From positions 62,001-126,000 of the forward strand of contig NZ_JNFG01000004.1 in NCBI RefSeq assembly GCF_000729995.1: a DNA stretch of 64,000 bases, in the 5' to 3' direction. This document shows positions 55,111-63,695 of the stretch, in pieces. The stretch comes from Caballeronia sordidicola (GTDB lineage: Bacteria; Pseudomonadota; Gammaproteobacteria; Burkholderiales; Burkholderiaceae). The notes under the pieces are model-generated. The model saw only the letters and a list, made by a program, of their open reading frames with translations. It was not told where the DNA came from and did no database searches. Both the position numbers and the translations under genes were made by a program. Each line of letters opens with the position of its first letter. Within the stretch, counting starts at the first letter, position 1.

Positions 55111-55767
55111 ATGAAGCTTTATTACTGGCCGAAGACGCGCGCGTTTCGCGCGTTATGGATGCTCGAAGAATTGCGCGTGCCGTACGAGTTCGCCTACGTG
55201 AACATTCGGGCGGGCGAGCAGAATGAGCCAGCGTTTTGCTCGGTGAATCCAATGTCGAAGTTGCCCGCGCTGGATGACGACGGCGTGTGCGTCGCGGAAT
55301 CGGGCGCAGTGCTGCTTTATCTCGCCGATAAATACCCTCAAGCCGGGCTGGGTGTTCCGATTGATGATCCGCTGCGAGGCCGTTTCCTCCAATGGATGTT
55401 TTTCACGGGCGCTTGTCTTGAGCCGGCCATGGCCGAAAAAATGACGGGTGCACCGGGCAACAGCGTGAGTTTCGGCTGGGGCGATCTGGGCCGCGTGGAA
55501 AAGGCGATTGAATCGACGCTGGCAGATGGCCCTTGGCTGCTCGGCGAACGTTTTACAGCCGCCGATATCCTCGTCTCGAGCACGCTGCAGATCGCCTATA
55601 TGGCGAAGCTGATCGAGCCGGGAGGTGTGTTGTCGGATTATGTTGCGCGCGCCACGTCGCGGGAGGGGCACGAACGCGCGGCATCGATTGATAAACAGGA
55701 AGCGCAGAAGGTGCCGTCAGCCGCCTCGCAGCCGCAGACGGGCACAGTTAGCGTCGTTAAACCCTGA
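55111..55767 (+). CDS. Glutathione S-transferase family protein
   Basis: A 218-residue GST. The N-terminal thioredoxin fold (MKLYYWPKTRAFRALWMLEEL, NPMSKLPAL, ESGAVLLYLADKYP) is followed by the helical C-terminal domain with LLGERFTAADILV. The C-terminus has a 25-residue Ala/Ser/Gln-rich tail beyond the domain. GAGGAATCCACCC is a plausible ribosome binding site. Substrate unknown. Confidence 0.92.
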   Translation: MKLYYWPKTRAFRALWMLEELRVPYEFAYVNIRAGEQNEPAFCSVNPMSKLPALDDDGVCVAESGAVLLYLADKYPQAGLGVPIDDPLRGRFLQWMFFTGACLEPAMAEKMTGAPGNSVSFGWGDLGRVEKAIESTLADGPWLLGERFTAADILVSSTLQIAYMAKLIEPGGVLSDYVARATSREGHERAASIDKQEAQKVPSAASQPQTGTVSVVKP

Positions 55768-55778
55768 GTCCCTTGGGA

Positions 55779-56024
55779 TCAAGGGAACGTCTTCGGCTTG
55801 GGAATGCCTGCGCCGGCTTCAATGTCGGCGACGGCTTGCACGTGCGCAGCATCAATGGCGTCAGTGGGACTCGACAAGCCGTTATCGCCGCCAACGGTTT
55901 TCCACGACTGCACGGCTTTTTCGTGGTGACGGATTTCGTATTCGGCGTCCCACCGCGTCCCTTGAAGTTCGATGGGTCGAACGTGGATGGAGTAGACGCC
56001 GTAGAGGAAGAGTTGTTCAGACAT
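55779..56024 (-). CDS. Small hypothetical protein, first of a related pair
   Basis: An 81-residue soluble protein starting MSEQLFLYGVYSIHVRPI, with GGGAG upstream of the ATG. It has the pattern of a short beta-rich domain followed by a helical C-terminus. It shares a weak pattern with the next small gene upstream: both open with a Gly-(Ile/Val)-Tyr motif (YGVYSIHV versus KGIYTATI). I do not recognise the family. Confidence 0.7.
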   Translation of the reverse strand: MSEQLFLYGVYSIHVRPIELQGTRWDAEYEIRHHEKAVQSWKTVGGDNGLSSPTDAIDAAHVQAVADIEAGAGIPKPKTFP

Positions 56025-56090
56025 GGTGGTTCTCCCGTTCAAGCGAGGTGACAACGGCGTCGGCGCTTGCTTTGCGCGCCGACGTTGTAG

Positions 56091-56321
56091 TCACAGTTCG
56101 AGTTCGCCGAGGATCCGGTGAGCGAGCGCGCGAGCTTCTTCCAGCGCCTCATCTTCGGACAGCGAAGTGGCCGCGACGTCGTACTGTTTCGGTTCGGAAT
56201 CCTCGCCGTCTTCGCCGTCGTCCCGCACCAGCGTCACGGCGCCTCGAAACTGGCCGCCATCTGCGGCGTAAGCGCCGATCGTGGCGGTGTAGATGCCTTT
56301 CGTGTAGATCGTGTCTTCCAT
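56091..56321 (-). CDS. Small acidic hypothetical protein, second of the pair
   Basis: A 76-residue acidic protein, MEDTIYTKGIYTATIGAYAA at the start and an alanine/glutamate-rich helix at the end (SEDEALEEARALAHRIL). GGAGG lies before the ATG. Together with the gene 66 bp downstream it forms a two-gene set of similar size and opening motif. The function is unknown. Confidence 0.7.
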   Translation of the reverse strand: MEDTIYTKGIYTATIGAYAADGGQFRGAVTLVRDDGEDGEDSEPKQYDVAATSLSEDEALEEARALAHRILGELEL

Positions 56322-56409
56322 GATGCGCCTCCGGCAAAGGTTGAAACGATGCTAGCACGCGCATTTATCGTGCGTATGACCGTCTCTCATTGACCCGCAG
56401 GCGCAGGTT

Positions 56410-57321
56410 TCAGACCAGCAAATCCTCGACTTCTTCCAGCGACGGCGAGTGCGCCCCCGACATCCGGCACGCCGCCGCACCCGCCGCGAGCGCAAAACGC
56501 AGATGGTCAGGCCAGCCTCCGGCGCGTGCCATCAAGCTGTAGAGCAAGCCGGCAATGGAAGCATCGCCGGCGCCGACCGTATCGGCGACATCGACTTTCG
56601 GCGGACGTGCTTGCCAGCTTTCATCGCCGACATGCAGCGTGGCTTCCGCCGATCCCCGTGTGACTAGCACGGAGGCTTGCGGATTCATCGCGCGGATTTC
56701 GGCGATGGCGTCGGCTTCATTCGGGATCGATGGGAAAAGCTTTTGCAGGTCTTCGTCGGAGACTTTGATCAGGTCGGCAAGTGCGGCCATCTTGCGCAAG
56801 GTCGGCTCGTAGCCATGCTCCATCAGGTTTCGATAATTCGGGTCGAAGCTGATCTTCACACCGTGCTCGCGCAATTGCGCGGCGAGACGGGCGAGCGTGT
56901 CGCCAAGCGGCTGGCGCACGAGGCTGATGCAGCCGAAGTGCGCCCATTTCACCGAGTCCATCCAGCCGGACGGCAAGAGGGCGGGATCAAACGCAAGATC
57001 GGCGCCGTTTTCGCCCATGAAGTAATAGGTCGGCGGCTGCGTCTTATGGACAATTGCCAGCAGCGGCGGTCGCTCGACGCGCTGCATGAAGCGCATGTCG
57101 AGGCCGGCCGCGACGCTCGCGTCCCAGAGTTCATCGGAGAAATTGTCGGTGCCGAGCGAACCGGCACTTGCCGTCGGCAAACCGAGACGCGCGACGGCGC
57201 GTGCGACGTTCCAGCCGGCGCCGCCCGGTCGCGACAGCCAGTCTGACGGTCCTGTACGGATCAGGTCGGTGAGGATGTCGCCGGCCGAGACGAATTGAGG
57301 GAAGGTTGAATTGGAAGTCAT
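56410..57321 (-). CDS. PfkB-family carbohydrate kinase (fructokinase-like)
   Basis: A 303-residue ribokinase-fold sugar kinase. It shows the substrate motif GGAGWNVARAVARLG and the ATP/catalytic motif DTVGAGDASIAGLL (near 249-262). The ATG at 57321 has GGTGAG upstream; a GTG nine bases earlier is an alternative. It follows the epimerase gene by 25 bp. If the upstream enzyme makes fructose from mannose, phosphorylation of fructose by this kinase would complete the route; that is inference. Confidence 0.9.
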   Translation of the reverse strand: MTSNSTFPQFVSAGDILTDLIRTGPSDWLSRPGGAGWNVARAVARLGLPTASAGSLGTDNFSDELWDASVAAGLDMRFMQRVERPPLLAIVHKTQPPTYYFMGENGADLAFDPALLPSGWMDSVKWAHFGCISLVRQPLGDTLARLAAQLREHGVKISFDPNYRNLMEHGYEPTLRKMAALADLIKVSDEDLQKLFPSIPNEADAIAEIRAMNPQASVLVTRGSAEATLHVGDESWQARPPKVDVADTVGAGDASIAGLLYSLMARAGGWPDHLRFALAAGAAACRMSGAHSPSLEEVEDLLV

Positions 57322-57346
57322 CGTGCTCACCGTTTAGCTTGTCTCT

Positions 57347-58615
57347 TTAGCTTGCTTCTTTCGCTGTCTCGCGGCTTTGTTGGGGCGCGTCCGCTGCGCC
57401 TATTGCGTTCAGCACTTCGTAGCACGCGCCCATCGTGTGGTAATCGGTCTTGCCGGCGGGGCTCTTTTCGTCGCCGTACTTGCGGTTGTCGCAGGTCAGG
57501 ATGCGGAACCACGCGCCATATTCGTGATCGACGAAATGTGCCCAGCTATAACGCCAGAGTTCGTCGTAGCAATCCCAGAATCGCTCCAAACCAATGCGCT
57601 TGCCGAGCAATGCCGCGGTTGCGAAGGTCTCGGCCTGCACCCAGAAGTATTTGTCGTGGTCGCAAATCGAGTTGTCGGGGCCGAAGCCGTAATACAGGCC
57701 GCCGTGCTGGTCGTCCCACGCGCGGTTGAAGCCGGCGTCGAATAGTTCGATGGCGCGCGGCGCAAGCCATGGCAACGCGCGATGCCGCTCCAGAATCAGC
57801 AGCAGCTTGGCCCATTCGGTCTGATGGCCCGGCTGGAAACCCCACGGGCGGAAGATGTTGGAACTGTCGGATTCGTTGTAATGCCAGTCGATCGACCAGT
57901 CAGGGTGGTAATGCTCCCAGACCAGGCCGTTGCTCAAGCGCGCCTGGCGCAACGTGATGTTGCCGGCAATTTTCTCCGCGCGATCCAGGTACAGCACATG
58001 GCCGGTTGCCTCGTACGCGGCCAGCAGCGCTTCAGTCGCGTGCATGTTGGCGTTCTGCCCTCGATACGGCGACAACTGCCAATCGGGCGTGGCTTCGTCT
58101 GCGTACAGACCGGCGCTCGCGTCCCAGAAATGCTTGTCCATCAGCTGGAAGGTTTCATCGATCAAGGGTTTGGCTTCATCAATACCCGCCATCGCCGCAT
58201 GCGCGCAAGCCAGCAGGACGAACGCGTGGCCGTAGCAATGCCGCGTGCCGTCGAGCGTGCGTTTCGCGCCGTCGCGCCATTCGATTTCCCAGTCGTAGCC
58301 TTCGTTCACCGCGTCCCAATGCGCGTTGCGCAGGAACGCGAATGCGTGACGGGCGTTGTCCTGATGCTGCTGGCCACCGAAATGGCGGAAGGCCATTGCG
58401 TGATTGAAGACGAAGCGTGTGCTGCTGACAAGGTGACGCGTGGTGCGGTCGTAGACCGTGCCGTCGTCCTTGAAAAAATGAAAAAAACCGCCCGAGTCGT
58501 CGCGGGCGGTTCGCGCGTAGAACGCAAGTGTGTGGCGAACGTGATCGAGGAGGAAATCGCGGCTGCGAAAGTTCGGTTCTGCCGAACCCGCCACGTGCAG
58601 AGCGGTTGAGTTCAT
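57347..58615 (-). CDS. N-acylglucosamine 2-epimerase family isomerase
   Basis: A 422-residue AGE-family (a6/a6) sugar isomerase. Catalytic-type residues are visible: Arg in TRFVFNHAMAF, RHCYGHAFVLLA, PYRGQNANMHATEAL and WGFQPGHQTEWAKLLL, with the late YFWVQAE and YHTMGACYE. Family members interconvert mannose and fructose or epimerise N-acyl-glucosamine; the pattern is closer to mannose isomerases. Its start overlaps the stop of the upstream lacI gene by 4 bp. Confidence 0.9.
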   Translation of the reverse strand: MNSTALHVAGSAEPNFRSRDFLLDHVRHTLAFYARTARDDSGGFFHFFKDDGTVYDRTTRHLVSSTRFVFNHAMAFRHFGGQQHQDNARHAFAFLRNAHWDAVNEGYDWEIEWRDGAKRTLDGTRHCYGHAFVLLACAHAAMAGIDEAKPLIDETFQLMDKHFWDASAGLYADEATPDWQLSPYRGQNANMHATEALLAAYEATGHVLYLDRAEKIAGNITLRQARLSNGLVWEHYHPDWSIDWHYNESDSSNIFRPWGFQPGHQTEWAKLLLILERHRALPWLAPRAIELFDAGFNRAWDDQHGGLYYGFGPDNSICDHDKYFWVQAETFATAALLGKRIGLERFWDCYDELWRYSWAHFVDHEYGAWFRILTCDNRKYGDEKSPAGKTDYHTMGACYEVLNAIGAADAPQQSRETAKEAS

Positions 58616-59637
58616 GCCGTTGTCTGTGTCCGTGTTGTGGCCGAGCTCGCGCGAGGAATCAGGTGCACGGGCACGAGCGTGTCGGTGGTATTCACGTCGT
58701 CGTGGCTTTGAGCGGTTTCAAGCAGCAATTCCACGCCGCGCCGTCCCAGTGCTTCCTTGTCGACCGTGACCGTGGTGAGCGGCGGCGTGCTTTGGGCTGC
58801 GGCAGGAATATCGTCGAAACCGACAAACGCGATGTCTTCCGGGACCCGCAAACCGTGCGCGAGACAGACGCGCATGGCAGCGAGGGCCGCAGCATCGTTA
58901 TAGGCGAAAACGGCGTCGGGCAGCGGAGCAGATTGCGCGCGCGCTTGGGCGATCAGGCGTTCCATGGCGTCCGCGGCTGCCAGATCGGAGTCAATAGCAG
59001 GCTGCGTAGTGACTTCAAGCGTTGGGTTAAAGAGTAATCCCGCTTCGAAATACGCCAACCGGTATCCCATTGCCCGTTGGGAGATGCTGTAGTGCGCCAG
59101 CGATCCGCCAATGAACGCAATCCGTTTGCGCCCGAGCGCGAACAGGTGCTGCATGGCGAGCGCGGCGCCGCGCGCGTTGTCGACGTTGACCGAGCGAAAA
59201 CCGGGCGCGCGCAAATCGATCAGCACAACCGGCCGGTTCATGGAGCGCAGATGCGCAAGCAGCTCCGGCTCGATAAATCCCGCGACAGCAACGGCGTCCG
59301 GTGCGTGGAGGCGCATCTGCTGGGCGAGATCATGCGTCGGGCCGGCTGTCAGTACTGACGGCACCAGCCGCCGCTCGCGGCAGGCTTCTTCGAAACCGTG
59401 CAGCACGTGAGAAAAGAACGGGCTGACCGCGAAATTGTTGTGCTGGCGATGAAGCAGGAATGTTACCCGTCGGATTCGGGTGCGAAGCTGGGCGGCGTCG
59501 TAGCCAAGTTGTCGCGCCGCTTCCACGACGCGTTCACGCGTAGTTTCCGACAGGCCCGGCTGGTTTTTAAGCGCCCGCGATACCGTGCCGATCGACACAC
59601 TGGCGGCGCGCGCGACATCGCGAATGGTTGTGGCCAT
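58612..59637 (-). CDS. LacI family transcriptional regulator
   Basis: A 341-residue repressor. The N-terminal HTH is TIRDVARAASVSIGTVSRAL, the hinge is LGYDAAQLRTRIRR and the ligand domain ends in RRGVELLLE. It is the first gene of the operon with the AGE isomerase and the PfkB kinase, so it likely controls its own operon in response to a sugar. Two similar A/T-rich motifs upstream are candidate operator halves. Confidence 0.93.
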   Translation of the reverse strand: MATTIRDVARAASVSIGTVSRALKNQPGLSETTRERVVEAARQLGYDAAQLRTRIRRVTFLLHRQHNNFAVSPFFSHVLHGFEEACRERRLVPSVLTAGPTHDLAQQMRLHAPDAVAVAGFIEPELLAHLRSMNRPVVLIDLRAPGFRSVNVDNARGAALAMQHLFALGRKRIAFIGGSLAHYSISQRAMGYRLAYFEAGLLFNPTLEVTTQPAIDSDLAAADAMERLIAQARAQSAPLPDAVFAYNDAAALAAMRVCLAHGLRVPEDIAFVGFDDIPAAAQSTPPLTTVTVDKEALGRRGVELLLETAQSHDDVNTTDTLVPVHLIPRASSATTRTQTTA

Positions 59638-59703
59638 CGGGTTTCTCGTCTCTGCTTGCGTGGATTTGTTGTTATCGGCGCAGACGCGTTGTAGGCACGT
59701 GAT

Positions 59704-59757
59704 GTGTTTACTAACGAGATCAGATTCGCACGATTTCGGCGATTGTATAGTAAAACA
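59704..59757. promoter_or_regulatory. Candidate operator half-sites upstream of the lacI gene
   Basis: TGTTTACTAA (59704-59713) and TAGTAAAACA (59748-59757) are near reverse complements about 44 bp apart. They lie 67-120 bp before the start. LacI sites usually have a central CG, which neither shows clearly, so the match is weak. Confidence 0.3.
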
Positions 59758-59882
59758 TCGCGAAAACTTACCCGAGGGATCTTGGAGAAAACCCGTAAGC
59801 TGTTTGTTGATAAGGCTTTCAGTTAGCTTTATTGTTTAGTCAATGGAGCGGGAAAATTCAAAGTAACAGGCGTTCGCAGGCA

Positions 59883-60518
59883 CTATCGCGCTTCTCGTTG
59901 ATGAGTAGATTTCGCATTCGGTGACCATACGTCAAGCACCATGTCATCGTCCCAATAGCACGATAACCGCGGTAGCGTGAGTTTTGCGCGAAGTTCTCGA
60001 TGTACATGGTCACCCGAATGCGGCCATCCCTCGATTGGCTGCCGCCAATGACAGGCGATCAGCGTTCCGGCACCGGCGAGTGAAACTGTCAGCCTCGCAA
60101 TGAGCCCGGCTAGCTGCGCTTCATTCAGGTAATACGCCACCTCGCTGATTACGATCAGGTCGAACTCGCCTTCCGGCCAATCGTTGGGCATGGCGCGCTG
60201 CTCGACCTTAACGTTTTGAAGATGCGCGACTCGCTGGCGCGCAAGATTGACCGCGACCGGATTCAAATCCGCCGCGAGCAGCGACTCGCATCGAGGCGCC
60301 AGCTCAACTGTCAGTTCGCCGTTCGCGCAGCCGGGTTCATACGCGCGACGGTAATGCTCGTCGGGAAGGGCTGCCAGCGTCAGCGCGCGCTTGCGCCGCT
60401 CGTACCAGCGATCGCGAAGTAGCCAGGGGTCGTTGCTGCGTTGATAGAGACCGGCGAAATAGTCCTGCGCGTTCGGTTCCTGCGCGGGTGGTTCCTGCGT
60501 TTTCGGTTCCATCGTCAT
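59883..60518 (-). CDS. NodS-like SAM-dependent methyltransferase
   Basis: A 211-residue class I methyltransferase of the NodS type. Motif I is AYEPGCANGELTVEL (near 64-78); ADLNPVAVNLAR and FDLIVISEVAYYL follow. NodS N-methylates the de-N-acetylated chito-oligosaccharide in rhizobial signal synthesis. Here it is coupled (ATGA overlap) to a PIG-L deacetylase, matching the logic of deacetylation followed by N-methylation or another modification of the exposed amine. Substrate is unproven. Confidence 0.85.
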   Translation of the reverse strand: MTMEPKTQEPPAQEPNAQDYFAGLYQRSNDPWLLRDRWYERRKRALTLAALPDEHYRRAYEPGCANGELTVELAPRCESLLAADLNPVAVNLARQRVAHLQNVKVEQRAMPNDWPEGEFDLIVISEVAYYLNEAQLAGLIARLTVSLAGAGTLIACHWRQPIEGWPHSGDHVHRELRAKLTLPRLSCYWDDDMVLDVWSPNAKSTHQREAR

Positions 60519-61291
60519 ATCAGCACGACCTCATAGGGCCGGGTGAGACGTTCGAGCACATGCTCGGGCAGGATGGGCGCGCGACCCGTCGACCCGTCTG
60601 CTTCGATCTGGCTACGAAACGCCTGGACCGCGTGAACCTTGCGGGCAAGCGTGGCCGCATCCAGCACGATGCGGCGGGCACGGCTCCAGGGCACGCGGGA
60701 ATCCTCGGGTGTTGCCCAGTGCCAGGTCCACACTGGGACTTCCACGAACGGCAGGTCAAGCTCGCCAGCTACAGTGGTCACGGCCCGGCCGACCGACTCG
60801 TGGTCGGGATGGCCATCGAAACGCCAGGTCCCAAACACAATGTCGCCCGGTCCGAGATGCGCTCTCAGCGCTTCTGCCACTTCCGGCTCGAACGTTTCTC
60901 CGCCGCCGTCCGGAAGATGCAGGCGCACCAGCGCGACATGCTTCATGTGCAGACGTTGTAGCGCGTCGCGCGTTTCTTGCGGACGGGTTGCTGCCAGCCT
61001 CCCTGTGGGCCATTCCGACGAACCAGGATGGCTCGCAGTGCCGTCCGTCACGGCGATGATCAGCACCTTGCGACCCAAATCCGATAGTTGCGCAAGCAGG
61101 CCTCCCGTGCCCAGGATCTCGTCGTCCGGATGCGGCGAAACAATCACGGCGCGTGCGCCGGGCGGGACGAGGACCGCCGGATCGACTTCGGGCAGGCTCG
61201 AAAGCCGCCCGGAGCTCTGCCAAATTGCTTCCGGCGTGCCATTCCCCTGGATGGCACGGTCGCCTGCCGAGTGCGTTACTACAGGTTCCAT
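60515..61291 (-). CDS. PIG-L family deacetylase
   Basis: A PIG-L/LmbE-fold zinc deacetylase of 258 residues. The metal motif PHPDDE (in IVSPHPDDEILGTGG) and the late GHPDHESVG provide the zinc ligands. GAGGGGA-type spacing favours the ATG at 61291 over one nine bases upstream. It overlaps the end of the upstream acyl-CoA dehydrogenase-like gene and the start of the NodS-like gene. PIG-L enzymes remove N-acetyl from GlcNAc-type substrates such as GlcNAc-inositol. Confidence 0.9.
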   Translation of the reverse strand: MEPVVTHSAGDRAIQGNGTPEAIWQSSGRLSSLPEVDPAVLVPPGARAVIVSPHPDDEILGTGGLLAQLSDLGRKVLIIAVTDGTASHPGSSEWPTGRLAATRPQETRDALQRLHMKHVALVRLHLPDGGGETFEPEVAEALRAHLGPGDIVFGTWRFDGHPDHESVGRAVTTVAGELDLPFVEVPVWTWHWATPEDSRVPWSRARRIVLDAATLARKVHAVQAFRSQIEADGSTGRAPILPEHVLERLTRPYEVVLI

Positions 61292-62322
61292 GTGCCGCAT
61301 TCCCCTTTGATAAGTCGTTCAGCAAGCACGGCTTCATCGCGTTCGGCGTGACTCTGCCGGATAAAGACAGGTAGATCGGCCATCAAACTGGCGAAATGAC
61401 GATTACGGCAGAGCGGTCCGGCGCCCAGCGCACGGCCGGCTCGCTCGACGACATCAACCGCTGCCCGTTCCGCCGCCAGGCGGACTCGAAAGGTATCGGG
61501 CATTGCGTCGGCCTGCGGCTCGCGGTCAATCCGTGCGGCCGCCTCGCGCAGGAGGCTGGCCGTGCCGGAGAGCGCTGTGTCAATAGCACCGAGGTGGGCG
61601 AGCTTGTACGGGTCGGCGCGGCGCGCAGCATCTTGTTTAACGAATTCCCCGATCGCCGCCGCCGCCCCGAACCAGCAAGCAGCGATTCCGCCGCCGCCGT
61701 GCCAGAAGCCCGCTCGCTCCAGGTAGGCGCGCGGCGCGCCGATGCGGGTGGCTTTAGCGTGATCGAAATGGACGTCCACGCTCGCGCTCGCCGACATGCC
61801 TACAGCCATCCAGCCATCACGCGTGATGCGCACGCCCGGCTGACGGAGATCGACTGCGACGAGAATTGGCTCGTCGCGCTCGTTCCAGGCTGTGACGAGG
61901 GCATGGGTAATGAAGGCCGCTCCGGAGCACCAAGCCTTCGTACCGTGCAACGTGACGCTGCTTGTGTTCGAAACAACTTTCGCGGCGAGGCGTGCCGTCG
62001 GCGGTTCTGCCGCCCAAACTCCCCACGCCTGACCGCTTTCCGGGACGCGACCAACGCCCAGTTCGGCCATGATCGCGAGCGCGTCCGTATGGCCTTCGAA
62101 CAGCTTGACCAGTGCGAGATCGCACGCCGCGACCGCCGCGAGCATTCGCCAGCGCTCAAGCGTCGCGCCATGACCGGGGAGTGGCAGCCGATCAAGTCCG
62201 GCGTCGACCAAGGCATGGAGCGCGCGGGCGGTATCAGTGTCCGAGCCGCGCTCGAAGCGGAGTTCACGCAAAAACGAGCCGAGAATGGACTCGCTCGCGG
62301 CCTCGCCAGTCATTGCTTGCAT
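61279..62322 (-). CDS. Acyl-CoA dehydrogenase-like protein
   Basis: A 347-residue flavoprotein-like protein with an acyl-CoA dehydrogenase fold but short and diverged. LVKLFEGHTDALAIM and VTLHGTKAWCSGAAFITHALVTA resemble the mid-domain FAD and substrate region, and FWHGGGGIAACWFGAAAAIGEF fits the C-terminal helix domain. The usual catalytic Glu position could not be identified with confidence. It leads the operon with the PIG-L and NodS-like genes. The ATG at 62322 has GGGAACGATCACC upstream. Confidence 0.78.
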   Translation of the reverse strand: MQAMTGEAASESILGSFLRELRFERGSDTDTARALHALVDAGLDRLPLPGHGATLERWRMLAAVAACDLALVKLFEGHTDALAIMAELGVGRVPESGQAWGVWAAEPPTARLAAKVVSNTSSVTLHGTKAWCSGAAFITHALVTAWNERDEPILVAVDLRQPGVRITRDGWMAVGMSASASVDVHFDHAKATRIGAPRAYLERAGFWHGGGGIAACWFGAAAAIGEFVKQDAARRADPYKLAHLGAIDTALSGTASLLREAAARIDREPQADAMPDTFRVRLAAERAAVDVVERAGRALGAGPLCRNRHFASLMADLPVFIRQSHAERDEAVLAERLIKGECGTWNL

Positions 62323-62678
62323 GGTGATCGTTCCCAACCGCTTGCGTGGATGAAGTCAGGCATGTCGTTCTCCGTCGCCTGGTGCCAGTAACAGCTTCTG
62401 GACTCAAGTGTGGCAAGGCACATGCCCGATCACCAGTCCGCCAAACGGCATAGGGGTTGCGAAGAACCGAAATGCGTTTGCTGCAGGCTCCCCGGATCAA
62501 GTCATAGGTCTTCAGGCCGAATCGACAGAGCGTCTGAATGAGCTCCAAATAGCAAAAAAGCCGCGCAGGGCGGCTTCATGCTTGGGTAAGTTGGGTCGGG
62601 GAGTCAGTCATGCAACGTGATTTCGCACTAGTGCCGATGGCGGCGTGGGCGCCGCGCTTACTACCGGTCCAATTGGAC
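62323..62678. other. 356-bp gap with a minus-strand terminator
   Basis: No gene was found. A hairpin of 62558-62563 with 62571-62576 has a T-run on the minus strand and stops the symporter transcript. The promoter for the acyl-CoA dehydrogenase-like operon should lie at about 62330-62550. Confidence 0.45.
62554..62576 (-). terminator. Terminator of the symporter gene
   Basis: A 6-bp stem (62558-62563 with 62571-62576) followed on the minus strand by six T, about 100 bp past the symporter stop. Confidence 0.7.
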
Positions 62679-63695
62679 CTAACGGACTTGCGCGCGGGCG
62701 CCTTCTGGCTGTGGCGCTTGTTCACCGGAAGTGTCGCGAGCACCCCAGCGTTGCGCGAGTACAGCGCATGTCATCAGCTGGATCTGATGAAAAAGCATCA
62801 GCGGCAGAACGACCGCGCCAACCGCATGCGAGGCAAAAATCACCTTGGCCATTGGAATCCCCGAGGCGAGGCTCTTTTTCGATCCGCAAAAAATGATCGT
62901 GATCTGATCTGCCCGGTTGAAGCCCAGCCGCTTGCTGGCGAACGCCGTTACTCCCAGCGCGAGCGCCAGCAGGACTACGTTCACTACAACCAGTCCGCCG
63001 AGCGTTTGAAGGGAAATGGTGTGCCAGATGCCCTCATTCACCGCTTCGCTGAACGCGACGTACACGACCAGCAGGATCGAGCCTTGATCGACGAAGCGCA
63101 GGATGCCTCGATTCTTCTCGAGCCATTTGATGATCACGGGCCGCAGCAATTGCCCCGCAATAAACGGCACGAGCAATTGCAGCACGATGTTGCCGACCGT
63201 GTGCCATGCGGAACCGGCGTGACCGCTGCCGTCCGTCACCACGAGACCGACCAGCGCGGGCGTGATGAAGATGCCGAGCAGGCTCGACGCCGAGGCAGCG
63301 CAAACCGCTGCCGGCACATTGCCCTTGGCAATGGAGGTGAACGCGATAGACGACTGCACGGTGGACGGCAGCGTGCACAGGAACAGAATGCCCATGTACA
63401 GCGCGGGCGTGACGAGCGGCGTGAGGACGGGTTTCAGCGCCAGGCCGAGCAAGGGAAACAGCACGAAAGTGCTGAGCAGTACAACGATGTGCAGACGCCA
63501 GTGGGTCATGCCCGACACTATCGCTTCGCGGGAGAGCTTCGCACCGTGAAGGAAAAACAACAGTCCGACCGCAATGTTGGTCAGCCAGTTGAAGCCGACC
63601 GCCGCCGCGCCGCGGCAAGGCAGCAGGCTGGCAAGGATCACCGTGCCTACGAGTGCAAGGGTGAAGTTATCGGGGAGAAACTTGGGGCGGGTCAT
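62679..63695 (-). CDS. Bile acid:sodium symporter family (SBF-like) transporter
   Basis: A 338-residue membrane protein of about 10 helices in the SBF-like (YfeH-type) family. Markers are LLFFLHGAKLSREAIVSG, LPSTVQSSIAFTSIAKGNV and, late, IIFCGSKKSLASGIPMAKVIF, the crossover region with paired polar residues. The short C-terminal tail is Gln/Pro/Ala-rich. Substrates are unknown; homologues move organic anions. Confidence 0.9.
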   Translation of the reverse strand: MTRPKFLPDNFTLALVGTVILASLLPCRGAAAVGFNWLTNIAVGLLFFLHGAKLSREAIVSGMTHWRLHIVVLLSTFVLFPLLGLALKPVLTPLVTPALYMGILFLCTLPSTVQSSIAFTSIAKGNVPAAVCAASASSLLGIFITPALVGLVVTDGSGHAGSAWHTVGNIVLQLLVPFIAGQLLRPVIIKWLEKNRGILRFVDQGSILLVVYVAFSEAVNEGIWHTISLQTLGGLVVVNVVLLALALGVTAFASKRLGFNRADQITIIFCGSKKSLASGIPMAKVIFASHAVGAVVLPLMLFHQIQLMTCAVLAQRWGARDTSGEQAPQPEGARAQVR

